Of a DNA stretch of 64,000 bases, positions 36,192-45,223 are shown one piece after another. Each line of letters begins with the position of its first letter. Position 1 is the stretch's first letter. The DNA is from Lachnospiraceae bacterium. Its GTDB lineage: Bacteria; Bacillota; Clostridia; Lachnospirales; Lachnospiraceae. Location of the stretch: contig JAFWZV010000007.1 of assembly GCA_017517305.1 (NCBI GenBank), forward strand, positions 117,282 to 181,281. The letters run 5' to 3'. Both the position numbers and the translations under genes were made by a program. The notes beneath the pieces are model-generated. The model was not told the DNA's origin, did no database searches, and saw only the letters and a list, made by a program, of their open reading frames with translations.

Positions 36192-37478
36192 TTGATAATA
36201 AAGAATGGTTCTATAGTAGATCCTAAGTCTGGCACCGTAACAAAGGGTGATATAAGACTTGAGGACAACAAAATTAAGAATATTTATCCTTGTGAGGACG
36301 GCTCTACAAGCTATGCCGGCGAGGAGATAATAGATGCTACCGGTAAGTACATTATGCCTGGTTTTATCGATTTGCATGTACATTTAAGAGATCCGGGACT
36401 TACCTACAAGGAGGATATAGCTACAGGCACTGCCGCAGCTGCAAAGGGTGGTGTTACAACCATCTGTGCCATGCCTAATACAAAACCTGTTGTGGATACA
36501 GTAGAAACGCTAAACTATGTTCACGATAAGGCAACTAAAGAAGGTAAGGTTAGAGTTAAGCAGCTTTCTGCATTTACCATGAATATGGAAGGTAAAGAGC
36601 TGGTTGATATGGAGGCCATGAATGAGGCTGGCGCGGTTGCATTTTCAGAGGATGGAAAGAGTGTAATGGATATTAACCTTTACAGAGAGGCTATGAAGAA
36701 GGTGGCGGCTATGGATGCCTTAGTCATGGCTCACTGTGAGGATAAAGACTTAGTTGGTAAGGGTGTGCTTAATGAGGGTGTTGCCTCAGAGAAGTTTTGT
36801 GTTCCTGGAATTCCTAATTCTGTAGAGGATGTTATTACCGCTAGAGATATGTTCCTAGCAGGAGAGCTAGGTGCAAGACTTCACATATGTCACTGCTCCA
36901 CAAAGGGTACTGTAGAGCTTATGAGAATGGCAAAGCGTATGGGCTTTAAGGTGACTGCTGAGGTATGTCCGCATCATTTTACACTTACTGATGCAGATAT
37001 AACTGAGGCTGACAGCAATTATAAGATGAATCCACCTCTTAGAACAGAAGAAGATGTTAAGGCTCTTATTGAGGGACTTGTGGACGGAACTATGGATTGT
37101 ATATCTACTGACCATGCGCCACATTCTAAGGAAGAGAAGTCAAAATTCTTTACAGAGGCGGCTTTTGGTATTACAGGTCTTGAGACATCAGCAGCACTTA
37201 CCTATACAGCACTTGTAGATACAGGCCTTATGGATATAGTTAAGATGGCTGAGAAGATGAGCTATAATCCTGCAAAGGTGCTTGGTATAGAGGAAAGCTT
37301 CGGACACATATCAGAGGGTGCTGTAGCTGATATAGCGATATTTGACCCTGAAGCAGAGTGGGAAGTAAAGGAAGAGGAGTTTGCTTCTAAGGCTTCAAAT
37401 ACACCTTATATAGGTAAGGTGCTTAAGGGAAGAGTTACACATACAATTGTTGACGGTAAGCTGGTGTACGAGCTATAA
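36192..37478 (+). CDS. pyrC: Dihydroorotase
   Basis: Third step of pyrimidine biosynthesis: cyclises carbamoyl-aspartate to dihydroorotate. 428 residues, the class I (Bacillus PyrC) type. It starts with TTG, placed by GGAGGG 6 nt upstream. Metal ligands are in DLHVHLRDPG (about 59-68), CHCST (about 235) and STDHAPHS (about 305-312, with the catalytic Asp). All are intact, so it is probably active rather than an aspartate transcarbamoylase-associated dead copy. The next gene, pyrF, follows after 151 bp with its own promoter-like sequence. Confidence 0.95.
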   Translation: MIIKNGSIVDPKSGTVTKGDIRLEDNKIKNIYPCEDGSTSYAGEEIIDATGKYIMPGFIDLHVHLRDPGLTYKEDIATGTAAAAKGGVTTICAMPNTKPVVDTVETLNYVHDKATKEGKVRVKQLSAFTMNMEGKELVDMEAMNEAGAVAFSEDGKSVMDINLYREAMKKVAAMDALVMAHCEDKDLVGKGVLNEGVASEKFCVPGIPNSVEDVITARDMFLAGELGARLHICHCSTKGTVELMRMAKRMGFKVTAEVCPHHFTLTDADITEADSNYKMNPPLRTEEDVKALIEGLVDGTMDCISTDHAPHSKEEKSKFFTEAAFGITGLETSAALTYTALVDTGLMDIVKMAEKMSYNPAKVLGIEESFGHISEGAVADIAIFDPEAEWEVKEEEFASKASNTPYIGKVLKGRVTHTIVDGKLVYEL

Positions 37479-37553
37479 AAAGCTTAAAATATAGATGTAA
37501 TTCGTAATCATTTAACAGCAATTTCAGCACATATGCTATGCCTATGGTAATAG

Positions 37554-37582
37554 TTGAAAAGAAAAGTAAGTTAAGTGATAAT
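37554..37582 (+). promoter_or_regulatory. Probable sigma-A promoter of pyrF-pyrK-pyrD
   Basis: TTGAAA (37554-37559), 17-bp spacer, GATAAT (37577-37582), about 47 bp before pyrF. No PyrR-type attenuator hairpin set was seen in the gap. Confidence 0.6.
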
Positions 37583-37629
37583 TTATCAATGAGATTTAAT
37601 GTAAGAACATAAAATGGAGGATTAAAGAT

Positions 37630-38556
37630 ATGATTAACACATTGATTAAGAAGATTCAGGAGACAAATGCACCTATAGTAGTAGGCTTAGACCCTATGAT
37701 GAACTACATTCCAAAGTATATTCAGGAGAAGGCATTTGCAGAGTACGGCGAGACACTAAAGGGTGCTGCTGAGGCAATCTGGGAGTACAACAAGGGAATT
37801 ATCGATGCTACTTACGACTTGATTCCAGCAGTTAAGCCACAGATAGCTATGTATGAGCAGTTTGGTATAGAGGGACTTATAGCATTTGAGAGAACCTGTG
37901 AGTATGCTAAGAGCAAGGGCTTAGTTGTAATCGGAGATATTAAGAGAGGTGACATTGGCTCAACATCAACAGCATATGCAGTTGGTCACTTAGGACAGGT
38001 TCAGGTTGGTTCTAAGAAGTACTCAGGCTTCAGCGAGGATTTCGTAACTGTTAATCCATATCTTGGTACTGACGGTGTTAAGCCATTCGTAGATGTATGT
38101 AAGGAAGAAAATAAGGGTATCTTCGTTCTTGTTAAGACTTCAAATCCTTCATCAGGAGAGTTCCAGGATCAGCTTATTAGTGGCAGACCACTTTACGAGC
38201 TTGTAGCTGAGAAGGTAGTAGAGTGGGGAAATGAGTGCATGGGCGATAAGTATAGTAATGTAGGCTGTGTAGTAGGTGCTACATATCCAGAGATGGGTAA
38301 GGTGCTTCGTAAGCTTATGCCAAACACTTACATCCTTGTACCTGGCTACGGCGCACAGGGTGGTAAGGCTGAGGACTTAGTTCACTACTTCAACGAGGAC
38401 GGACTTGGAGCAATTGTTAACTCATCAAGAGGTATAATCGCTGCATATAAGCAGGAGAAGTATGCTGAGTTTGGTGAGGAGAAATATGCTGAGGCAAGTA
38501 GACAGGCTGTTATTGATATGATTGAGGATATCAACGGAGCTTTAGCAAATAAGTAA
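37630..38556 (+). CDS. pyrF: Orotidine 5'-phosphate decarboxylase
   Basis: Last step of UMP synthesis. 308 residues, the longer, type 2 PyrF found in Clostridia and actinobacteria. The catalytic Asp-x-Lys-x-x-Asp region reads VIGDIKRGDIGST (about 97-109). The phosphate-binding end VPGYGAQGG is near residue 240. TGGAGGA precedes the ATG. It heads a compact run with pyrK and pyrD, 16 bp apart. Codon choice is strongly biased to GAG/AAG, suggesting good expression. Confidence 0.95.
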   Translation: MINTLIKKIQETNAPIVVGLDPMMNYIPKYIQEKAFAEYGETLKGAAEAIWEYNKGIIDATYDLIPAVKPQIAMYEQFGIEGLIAFERTCEYAKSKGLVVIGDIKRGDIGSTSTAYAVGHLGQVQVGSKKYSGFSEDFVTVNPYLGTDGVKPFVDVCKEENKGIFVLVKTSNPSSGEFQDQLISGRPLYELVAEKVVEWGNECMGDKYSNVGCVVGATYPEMGKVLRKLMPNTYILVPGYGAQGGKAEDLVHYFNEDGLGAIVNSSRGIIAAYKQEKYAEFGEEKYAEASRQAVIDMIEDINGALANK

Positions 38557-38572
38557 GAAACGAGGAACCACT

Positions 38573-39337
38573 ATGGGTAAGATAAAGATGACCGCCAACA
38601 TAATCAGACAGGAGATGATTGGTATAGATATTTTCTCTATGATTATTCAGGCAAAGGAAATTGCAGTACAGGCCAAGCCTGGACAGTTTGTAGATTTATA
38701 TAGTGCAGATGGAAGCAAGCTTCTTCCTAGACCTATCAGCTTATGTGAGATAGATAGAGAGGAAGGAACACTTAGACTTGTATATAGAATTGCAGGAAAG
38801 GGTACAGCGGAATTCTCAAAGCTTACATCAGAGCACACAATTGATGTATTAGGACCACTTGGTAATGGATTTAATCTAGAGGATGGTAAGGCTATTCTTA
38901 TAGGTGGAGGTATCGGTATACCACCTATGCTTCAGCTTGCCAAGGAGCTTAAGTGCGAGAAGTCTATAGTACTTGGATATAGAGATGAGGAATTCTTGTC
39001 AGAGGAATTCAAGCCATATGGCGAAGTTTATAAGTCAAGCGATAATGGCGCCATAGGTGTAAAGGGTACTGTTATGGATGCTATCAAGGAATACGGTATA
39101 GAGGGTACACACATTTACGCTTGTGGACCAACACCTATGCTTAGAGCTATTCAGAAGTATGCTTTAGAAAATGGAATCAGAGCTCAGCTTTCACTTGAAG
39201 AGAGAATGGCATGTGGTGTAGGAGCATGTCTTGCATGTGTATGTAAGTCTAAGGAGGTTGACCACCACTCAAATGTAAATAACAAGAGAGTATGTAAGGA
39301 CGGCCCTGTATTTTACGCTGAGGAGGTGGAGCTATAA
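38573..39337 (+). CDS. pyrK: Dihydroorotate dehydrogenase B, electron transfer subunit
   Basis: FAD and [2Fe-2S] subunit that passes electrons from dihydroorotate to NAD+. 254 residues. FAD-binding RPISLCEI is near residue 50, NAD-binding GGGIGIPPMLQLAKEL about 108-123 and ACGPTPML about 182. The iron-sulphur cysteines are CGVGACLAC and a later Cys before KDGPVF, fitting C-x4-C-x2-C-xn-C. Its stop shares one base with the pyrD start. Confidence 0.95.
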   Translation: MGKIKMTANIIRQEMIGIDIFSMIIQAKEIAVQAKPGQFVDLYSADGSKLLPRPISLCEIDREEGTLRLVYRIAGKGTAEFSKLTSEHTIDVLGPLGNGFNLEDGKAILIGGGIGIPPMLQLAKELKCEKSIVLGYRDEEFLSEEFKPYGEVYKSSDNGAIGVKGTVMDAIKEYGIEGTHIYACGPTPMLRAIQKYALENGIRAQLSLEERMACGVGACLACVCKSKEVDHHSNVNNKRVCKDGPVFYAEEVEL

Positions 39338-40239
39338 TGAATACTAAGGTAAATATTGCTGGTGTAGAATTAAAGAATCCTATAACTGTAGCTTCAGGAA
39401 CCTTTGGCTCAGGTATGGAGTATGATGAGTTTGTAGACCTTAACCTTCTTGGTGCAGTTACTACTAAGGGTGTGGCAAATGTTCCTTGGCCAGGTAATCC
39501 AACTCCACGTATTGCAGAAACCTACGGTGGAATGATGAATGCCATCGGACTTCAGAATCCGGGAATCGATACATTTGTGGAGAGAGACATACCATTCCTT
39601 AAGACAAAGGATACAAAGATTATTGTAAATGTATGTGGTAAGAGTACAGAGGACTACTTAGAGGTGGTTGAACGACTTGCAGATACTGACATAGACCTTA
39701 TGGAGATTAATGTTTCCTGTCCTAATGTTAAGGAGGGCGGTATCGCCTTTGGTCAGGACCCTAAGGCTCTTTATGATATTACTAAGGCCATTAAGGCTAA
39801 GGCAAAGCAGCCTATTATCATGAAGCTTAGTCCAAATGTTACTGATATTACTGAGATGGCTAAGGCGGCAGAGGCAGCTGGTACAGATGCACTTTCACTT
39901 ATCAATACCCTTACAGGTATGAAGATTGATGTAAATAGACGTACATTTGCAGTTGCTAACAAGACAGCAGGAGTTTCAGGACCTGCCATTAAGCCTATTG
40001 CAGTTCGTATGGTATATCAGGTTGCAAATGCAGTTAAGCTTCCTATCATCGGTATGGGTGGAGTTATGACTGCTGAGGATGCCTTAGAGTTTATTATGGC
40101 TGGTGCATCAGCTGTAGCAGTTGGTACAGCAAACTTCCACAACCCTTATGCAACAGTTGAGATAATTAAGGGTATCGAGGATTACATGAAGAAGAATAAT
40201 GTAAATGATATTAATGAATTAATCGGATGTGTTAAGTAA
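39337..40239 (+). CDS. pyrD: Dihydroorotate dehydrogenase B, catalytic subunit
   Basis: FMN enzyme oxidising dihydroorotate to orotate; works as a PyrD2-PyrK2 complex with NAD+. 300 residues. Family marks: ASGTFGSGMEY near the start, TKGVA, the loop EINVSCPNVKEGG (about 128-140) with the class 1 catalytic Cys, and GMGGVMTAEDALEF (about 242-255). One-base overlaps at both ends show tight coupling to pyrK and to the next membrane protein. pyrE, often next in Lachnospiraceae, is not in the window. Confidence 0.96.
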   Translation: MNTKVNIAGVELKNPITVASGTFGSGMEYDEFVDLNLLGAVTTKGVANVPWPGNPTPRIAETYGGMMNAIGLQNPGIDTFVERDIPFLKTKDTKIIVNVCGKSTEDYLEVVERLADTDIDLMEINVSCPNVKEGGIAFGQDPKALYDITKAIKAKAKQPIIMKLSPNVTDITEMAKAAEAAGTDALSLINTLTGMKIDVNRRTFAVANKTAGVSGPAIKPIAVRMVYQVANAVKLPIIGMGGVMTAEDALEFIMAGASAVAVGTANFHNPYATVEIIKGIEDYMKKNNVNDINELIGCVK

Positions 40240-40568
40240 TGGGACGTAGAAGACGTAGAAGAAGAAAATATAGCTATACAGATGGAGCCACAGCCTCAGA
40301 TACTATTATAGCATTTGTAATTGCAGGTCTTTGTCTTAGTGTTGAGGTGGTTGGATTTATAGCATCAGTATTTACAAAAGGTAATGTACCGGAGATTTTC
40401 GGTACTCTCTATCTATGTGCAATAATACTGTCTGTAACAGGAATGCTTTTTGGTATATTTGGTCACAGAGCCCAAGAGGGTGGTGTCAGTGCCAAGAGAA
40501 TGGCTATAATACTTAATTTGGTGGGCTTTGTAGTTCCTATTGTCACATATATATCAGGATTGATATAG
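40239..40568 (+). CDS. Small membrane protein with poly-arginine N-terminus
   Basis: Not recognised. 109 residues. The start shares one base with the pyrD stop. The N-terminus has eight arginines within the first nine residues, a strong positive-inside signal. Three hydrophobic segments follow (about 22-44, 55-75 and 87-107). It is co-translated with pyrD but has no known role in pyrimidine synthesis. A terminator-like hairpin follows. Confidence 0.75.
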   Translation: MGRRRRRRRKYSYTDGATASDTIIAFVIAGLCLSVEVVGFIASVFTKGNVPEIFGTLYLCAIILSVTGMLFGIFGHRAQEGGVSAKRMAIILNLVGFVVPIVTYISGLI

Positions 40569-40587
40569 CAATTTAGAATAATAAAAC

Positions 40588-40634
40588 AATGCTTATTCTA
40601 GTCATTTGGATAGTGGCTAGAATAAGTATTTTAT
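40588..40634 (+). terminator. Probable terminator of the pyr operon
   Basis: A 17-bp stem with two wobble pairs (40588-40604 with 40614-40630), followed by a short TTAT run. The U-tract is weak. Confidence 0.6.
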
Positions 40635-40664
40635 AAGGTGATATTTGTAGGAGTATATAATTAG

Positions 40665-41255
40665 TTGGAAGAAAGATTAAGAAAACAGATGAATTTCATA
40701 CTTGAGGTGGATAAGCTTAAGAAGATAGGTAGGCAGACTTATCTATCTGATGCTTCTCGAAAGGAAAATGATGCGGAACACAGCTGGCACTTAGCCCTTA
40801 TGACCTTGCTGCTTAGTGAGCATGCCAATACTGAAATAGATGTTCAAAAGGTTATAACTATGGTGCTTATCCATGATATCGTAGAGATTGATGCAGGGGA
40901 TACCTACGCTTATGACGAGGCGGCTAAGCTAAGCCAGAGAGCGCGAGAGGAAAAGGCGGCAGATAGAATATTTAACCTATTGCCACAGGATCAGGCTGAC
41001 AAGCTTAGAGCTATCTGGGAGGAATTCGAGGAGAGGAAAACTCCAGAAGCCTTATTCGCAAGAACCTTAGATAATGCTCAGCCTATGATGTTGAATGATG
41101 CTACAGATGGTAGGGCGTGGAGAGAGCATCAGGTTAAGAAAAGTCAGGTAATGGGAAGAAATAAGGACACTCATAAGGGTTCAGAGAGAATCTGGGAATA
41201 CTTAGAAAGTATGGTTAATGAGAACGTAAGAAAAGGGAATATAATAGATGAATAA
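40665..41255 (+). CDS. HD-domain hydrolase (YfbR/HDDC2-like)
   Basis: 196 residues starting at TTG 40665; TAGGAG lies 11 nt upstream, and the N-terminal residues before the next ATG belong to the conserved family start. HD superfamily metal hydrolase, related to 5'-deoxynucleotidases that dephosphorylate dNMPs. Metal ligands: His in ENDAEHSWHLALM (about 38-42), HD in LIHDIVEIDAGD (about 68-69), and a later Asp in RTLDNAQP. Substrate specificity cannot be read from sequence. It has a relative at 54912-55472. Confidence 0.85.
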   Translation: MEERLRKQMNFILEVDKLKKIGRQTYLSDASRKENDAEHSWHLALMTLLLSEHANTEIDVQKVITMVLIHDIVEIDAGDTYAYDEAAKLSQRAREEKAADRIFNLLPQDQADKLRAIWEEFEERKTPEALFARTLDNAQPMMLNDATDGRAWREHQVKKSQVMGRNKDTHKGSERIWEYLESMVNENVRKGNIIDE

Positions 41256-41311
41256 TCTTTAATATATAGTTGACATAATGTAGAAAAATGTGTGCAAAAT
41301 TGGAGGCTTAA

Positions 41312-43402
41312 ATGAATAGTTTAGAAGAGATATATGAGAGATTAGAGCTTGCCATAGAGCGAGTTAGTGATATAAGAGAAGAAATGAATAGCTTAGAAGA
41401 CGAAGTAATCCCCGCAGCAGTTAGGGATTACTTTGTTTGTCTTTCGGACTTTATAGGTAGCTGTTATGATGTACTTGCAGTGGAGGATAATTCTGTATAT
41501 GAGAGCTTAGAGCTTTCAGAGCTACAGAGCATTAATCGTAGGTTGTATCAGGATATACTTCCTGAAAACTATGAGGAAAGCTTTGGGAATCCTGACTATG
41601 CGGTTAAGGCTTTAGGCAAGGAATACGGTAAGCTATTTAGCTTTTTATATGCAGAGATGAGAACTATTATAGCTTATGCATATGAGAAGAGGACTTTGGA
41701 ATTTACAGCAACATTAGAGCTGTTTCTAGAGGTATACAGCATGTTTACAGGCTGTGAAGGAGAATTGCCACAGGCCAAATACATCAAAGAAGCAATCTGT
41801 TACCATATGTTTGACTATGCAGATGTTTTGGTGGCTGACAGGGTAAGAGAAACATTGGATCCTTCATATACATTTGCCACAGATATAGTTATGAAAAGTG
41901 ACCTGTCAGATGTTAGATATCTATACAAGTATGGAGAGGTTATCGGGGACAATGAGCTTAAGACAGCAGAGTTTTTAAATAAGCTTCCAGAGGAAGATAT
42001 TAAGGCTATGGCCAAGACCTATGTGGATGGATTTGTTAAGGGCTTTGAGACTATGAGAATAGATTTAAAGCCTAAGAAATCAGTTAACATAAGATATTCT
42101 ATCGGTCAGGAGAGAATGGTAAGGGAAGCTATAAAGCTTTTTGAGGAGCAGGGATTAAAGCCGGTAATATTTAGATATGCAGTGTCTCGCTGTAACAGAA
42201 AGCTTACAGTAAGAACAGGATATATGGGAACACCTGCTAACAAGCAGTATGAATACGACCACAGAATGGACGAGGCTTTATTCTTCAACAAAGCCTATGT
42301 GGAGAGAAAGCTTAGTGTTATAGAGGATACCTACGAGAAGTATAAGGATATGGCAGCAGTTTACGCGGGCCCTGCGGTTATAGAAACCTTCGGCGAGCTA
42401 CCATTTAAGCCGGAGATAAAGGAAAATGTTATTAAGCTATCTAAGAAGCAGCAGGAGATGAGCGTTTCCTATGCAGGAAGAAATGCAGCTATAACCAACA
42501 AATACATCCCAAGGGATAAGTATAGCTTCACAATCATAGCCTACCCAATTCCAGAGATTGGTGAGGACTTTGAGGAAATATTTGCGGAGATAGTAAAGGT
42601 TAACACCTTAGATAATGAGCTGTACAAGAATATCCAGCAGTCTATAATCGATGAGCTTGATAAGGCTGAATATGTGCAGGTATTAGGTAAGGGTGATAAC
42701 AAGACGGACATTAAGGTTATGCTTCACAAGCTGGGAAATCCTGAGAAGGAAACCAACTTTGAGAACTGCTTGGCAGATGTAAATATTCCTGTAGGAGAGG
42801 TATTTACATCACCTGTTCTTACAGGTACTAATGGCGTGTTAAATGTAAGTCAGGTATACCTTAACGAGCTTAAGTATGTAAATCTTAATATTAAGTTCAA
42901 GGATGGTAAGATAGCAGATTACACATGTGATAACTTCGATTCTGAGGAGGAGAACAAGAAGTTTATCAAGGAAAATCTTATGTTTAACCACGACACACTT
43001 CCTATAGGAGAATTCGCTATAGGTACAAACACTACAGCCTATGTAATGGCGAAAAAGCGTGACATCGTCTACAAGCTTCCTATCCTTATAGTGGAGAAGA
43101 TGGGACCACATTTTGCAGTGGGTGATACCTGCTACAGCTACAGTGAGGAGGCAGTGCTGTATAACCCTGATGGCAAGGAGATAATCGCTAAGGAAAATGA
43201 GTGCTCATTACTTAGAAAGTCTCAGGATGAGAAGGAGCAGGAGAAGGCTTACTTTAACTGCCATACAGATATAACCATTCCTTATGAGGAGATTGGAGCA
43301 ATCTACAGTGTGCATCCTGATGGAGCGAGAGTGGCTATTATTAAGGATGGTAGGTTTGTGCTAGAGGGAACCAAGGAGCTTAATAGGGCGTTTGAGGAGT
43401 AA
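41312..43402 (+). CDS. M29-family aminopeptidase with long N-terminal region
   Basis: 696 residues. The C-terminal 300 residues match M29 (thermophilic AmpS-type) metallo-aminopeptidases: candidate metal ligands in VGEVFTSP (about 494-501), NHDTLPIGEFAIGTN (about 560-573), GPHFAVGDTCYSY (about 598-610) and CHTDITI (about 648-654). Typical M29 enzymes are about 370-410 residues, so the first 280 residues are an extra helical domain of unknown role. There is no signal peptide, so it is cytoplasmic. TTGGAGG precedes the ATG. This is the last core-like gene before the accessory block, and its codon use resembles the pyr genes. Confidence 0.85.
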   Translation: MNSLEEIYERLELAIERVSDIREEMNSLEDEVIPAAVRDYFVCLSDFIGSCYDVLAVEDNSVYESLELSELQSINRRLYQDILPENYEESFGNPDYAVKALGKEYGKLFSFLYAEMRTIIAYAYEKRTLEFTATLELFLEVYSMFTGCEGELPQAKYIKEAICYHMFDYADVLVADRVRETLDPSYTFATDIVMKSDLSDVRYLYKYGEVIGDNELKTAEFLNKLPEEDIKAMAKTYVDGFVKGFETMRIDLKPKKSVNIRYSIGQERMVREAIKLFEEQGLKPVIFRYAVSRCNRKLTVRTGYMGTPANKQYEYDHRMDEALFFNKAYVERKLSVIEDTYEKYKDMAAVYAGPAVIETFGELPFKPEIKENVIKLSKKQQEMSVSYAGRNAAITNKYIPRDKYSFTIIAYPIPEIGEDFEEIFAEIVKVNTLDNELYKNIQQSIIDELDKAEYVQVLGKGDNKTDIKVMLHKLGNPEKETNFENCLADVNIPVGEVFTSPVLTGTNGVLNVSQVYLNELKYVNLNIKFKDGKIADYTCDNFDSEEENKKFIKENLMFNHDTLPIGEFAIGTNTTAYVMAKKRDIVYKLPILIVEKMGPHFAVGDTCYSYSEEAVLYNPDGKEIIAKENECSLLRKSQDEKEQEKAYFNCHTDITIPYEEIGAIYSVHPDGARVAIIKDGRFVLEGTKELNRAFEE

Positions 43403-43424
43403 GATTAAATAGGGGGATGAAAAA

Positions 43425-43775
43425 ATGAACGAAAGCTACGAAGTTGTAAAAGAACGAAATGATAAAAACAAAGCATTTCATAAAACATTAAAAACTTATT
43501 ATATTGGTTTATGGGTATTGGTGGGAGTGATGTGTTTCGGCGCTCTTACACTTTATACATTGAACTATTCAAAGATTGCAGTGAAGATAGGAGTAGGTGT
43601 ACTTATAGTTATAATTGTTGTATTTTTTGTGTGGTGCATTGTAGGTGCTAATAAAATTCGTTGCCCGCACTGTAATAAATTTATTGGTCGCTCTGACCCT
43701 TGGAATATACTACAATGCCCATATTGTGGAACAAGTCTTAAGATACAAGAGTTTTATGGACATGAGAAGCTGTGA
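43425..43775 (+). CDS. Membrane protein with C-terminal zinc ribbon
   Basis: 116 residues, unrecognised as a family. Two transmembrane helices (about 25-46 and 53-77) are followed by a CPHC...CPYC zinc-ribbon-like motif (about 84-102), probably cytoplasmic. GGGGGATG lies just before the start. Its codons are clearly more AAA/GAA-rich than the upstream peptidase gene, marking the beginning of the accessory block. Function unknown. Confidence 0.7.
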   Translation: MNESYEVVKERNDKNKAFHKTLKTYYIGLWVLVGVMCFGALTLYTLNYSKIAVKIGVGVLIVIIVVFFVWCIVGANKIRCPHCNKFIGRSDPWNILQCPYCGTSLKIQEFYGHEKL

Positions 43776-43985
43776 GTATGAATGCTGGAGAAATAATGGT
43801 AGAGGCTGTTAAGCATTTGCAAACACGGGAATTATATACACATGATAACAGGTCATATGTAGAGAAGACATTTTATTGGAAATTAGACACACCTGTCTAA
43901 CCCTTATAAATGCGGCATTTCTCACTTTGTGTCGTGTAAATAAGAAAGGTCATAGTATATTCTGGCTGTGAAAGGAGGATTCGAG

Positions 43986-44498
43986 ATGGATCAAATGAAG
44001 ATAGGTTCTTTTCTAAAAGAATTAAGAAAAGAAAAAGGAATTACACAGGAGCAGCTGGCAGAGCAATTAAATATTTCTAATCGTTCTGTATCACGCTGGG
44101 AGACTGGAAGTACTATGCCGGATTTGAGTATGTTACTTGCACTGGCAGAATACTATGATGTAGATGTTAGGGAAATTATTGATGGTGGAAGGAAAAGTGA
44201 GAATATGAATGAAGAAGTGAAGGATACATTAGAGAAGGTTGCAAGCTATAATGAAATGCTTAATTTAAAGGCTATGCGTAAAGGAATTATAGTGATGGCT
44301 ATAGTTTTTATTATATTAGTAATAATTTCTTTATGTAAGGAGCTCACACCAGCTCCGTTGGTTAGTATGCTTTGTGCATATAACGGTGCTACATTTATCA
44401 GTAAAGCAAAAGAGGGAAAAGATAAAACAGATTATATTACAGGCAGTTTGTTTTTTGTGGCAATGATTCTGAATACAATTGCGTTTATCATAATGTGA
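43986..44498 (+). CDS. XRE-family regulator with two C-terminal membrane helices
   Basis: 170 residues from ATG 43986, fixed by AAAGGAGG 7 nt upstream; an in-frame GTG at 43968 precedes that site. The N-terminal helix-turn-helix reads LRKEKGITQEQLAEQLNISN followed by RSVSRWETGSTMPD (about 9-45). After a charged linker come two hydrophobic segments (about 97-117 and 148-169), so it is a membrane-tethered DNA-binding protein. A 210-bp gap precedes it. Target and signal unknown. Confidence 0.85.
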   Translation: MDQMKIGSFLKELRKEKGITQEQLAEQLNISNRSVSRWETGSTMPDLSMLLALAEYYDVDVREIIDGGRKSENMNEEVKDTLEKVASYNEMLNLKAMRKGIIVMAIVFIILVIISLCKELTPAPLVSMLCAYNGATFISKAKEGKDKTDYITGSLFFVAMILNTIAFIIM

Positions 44499-44562
44499 TA
44501 AATTGATATGCCTGAATTATAATCAATTGGATAAGAAACAAACAGGATATGGAGGAGTTATA

Positions 44563-44757
44563 ATGGAAATAAAATGTGAAAATTGTGGTGGAGAATTAAT
44601 AAAAGGACAAATGGCAGGTATGCATGGGATGTTTTTCTATCCTGAAGGGGAGATAAATAAGCTAAAACCTAAGAGAAGTTCTGTGGTTTGTTATTGTTGT
44701 AAGAACTGTGGGCTAGTTCAGAAGCTTGCTGTTAAAGAGGTTGAGAAATTGTTGTAG
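44563..44757 (+). CDS. 64-residue zinc-ribbon protein
   Basis: ATG 44563 with GGAGGAG upstream. Two CxxC pairs (CENC near the start and CKNC near residue 48) form a zinc ribbon. The central segment GMHGMFFYPEGEI is uncharged and probably beta. No other domain. Similar in layout to the next gene (44797), which suggests related small metal-binding proteins side by side. Function unknown. Confidence 0.75.
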   Translation: MEIKCENCGGELIKGQMAGMHGMFFYPEGEINKLKPKRSSVVCYCCKNCGLVQKLAVKEVEKLL

Positions 44758-44796
44758 AAAAGTATGTGAAGCTTTGAAGCTGGTGGAGGAATATTT

Positions 44797-44994
44797 ATGA
44801 GAAAGTGCATACGATGCGGAAGCGAAATGAAAGAAAACTGTGCCATCAAAATTAAAGGTGCAGGATACGGAATTGTTATGTCATCTGATGAAAACAAACT
44901 TTTTGGAGGTAGAATGGGCGAACCTAAAGTTGCAATTTGTCCAGCGTGTGGTGAGGTGTCCATCTATGTGGAAGACCTCGACAAACTGAAGTAA
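44797..44994 (+). CDS. 65-residue zinc-ribbon protein
   Basis: GGAGGAATATTT precedes the ATG. CIRC (4-7) and CPAC (48-51) form the metal site. The stretch GAGYGIVMSSDENKLFGG lies between. Shares the two-CxxC layout with the product of 44563 but little sequence otherwise. It is followed by repeat element B. Function unknown. Confidence 0.75.
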   Translation: MRKCIRCGSEMKENCAIKIKGAGYGIVMSSDENKLFGGRMGEPKVAICPACGEVSIYVEDLDKLK

Positions 44995-45014
44995 ATACCA
45001 AATTTTAGGTTTAC

Positions 45015-45159
45015 GCAGTACTCGCCATGCCGACAGACTCGCAAGCAAGCTTGCTCGTTGTCGCGGCGTTCGCCGTATTGTCCACTGTCTAAATATGCTC
45101 TTACGTGTGCAAGCACCCGACGAGCAGTATTTAGCCACTGACCAGCATGGCTCATTGCT
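45015..45159. repeat. Foldable repeat element, copy B
   Basis: Ends are a degenerate inverted repeat (GCAGTACTCGCCATGC at 45015-45030; complement of GCATGGCTCATTGC at 45145-45158). Inside are two imperfect hairpins (about 45030-45068 and 45079-45143). The junction TCGCGGCGTTCGCCGTAT (45061-45078) matches copy A at 16 of 18 bases, and the right end (45145-45159) at 14 of 15. The hairpin arms differ from copy A but pairing is kept. It lies between two co-directional genes, in the only GC-rich stretch nearby. Confidence 0.7.
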
Positions 45160-45223
45160 CGCGCAAATTTCAGTCTTACAGAGCTTTATATTAGTTTGTA
45201 TAACACTACAGGGAGAAAAAACA

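Noticed and set aside
43778-43900. 40-codon ORF after the 43425 gene
   Set aside because: No ribosome binding site and no recognisable family; it could be a gene remnant but cannot be supported.
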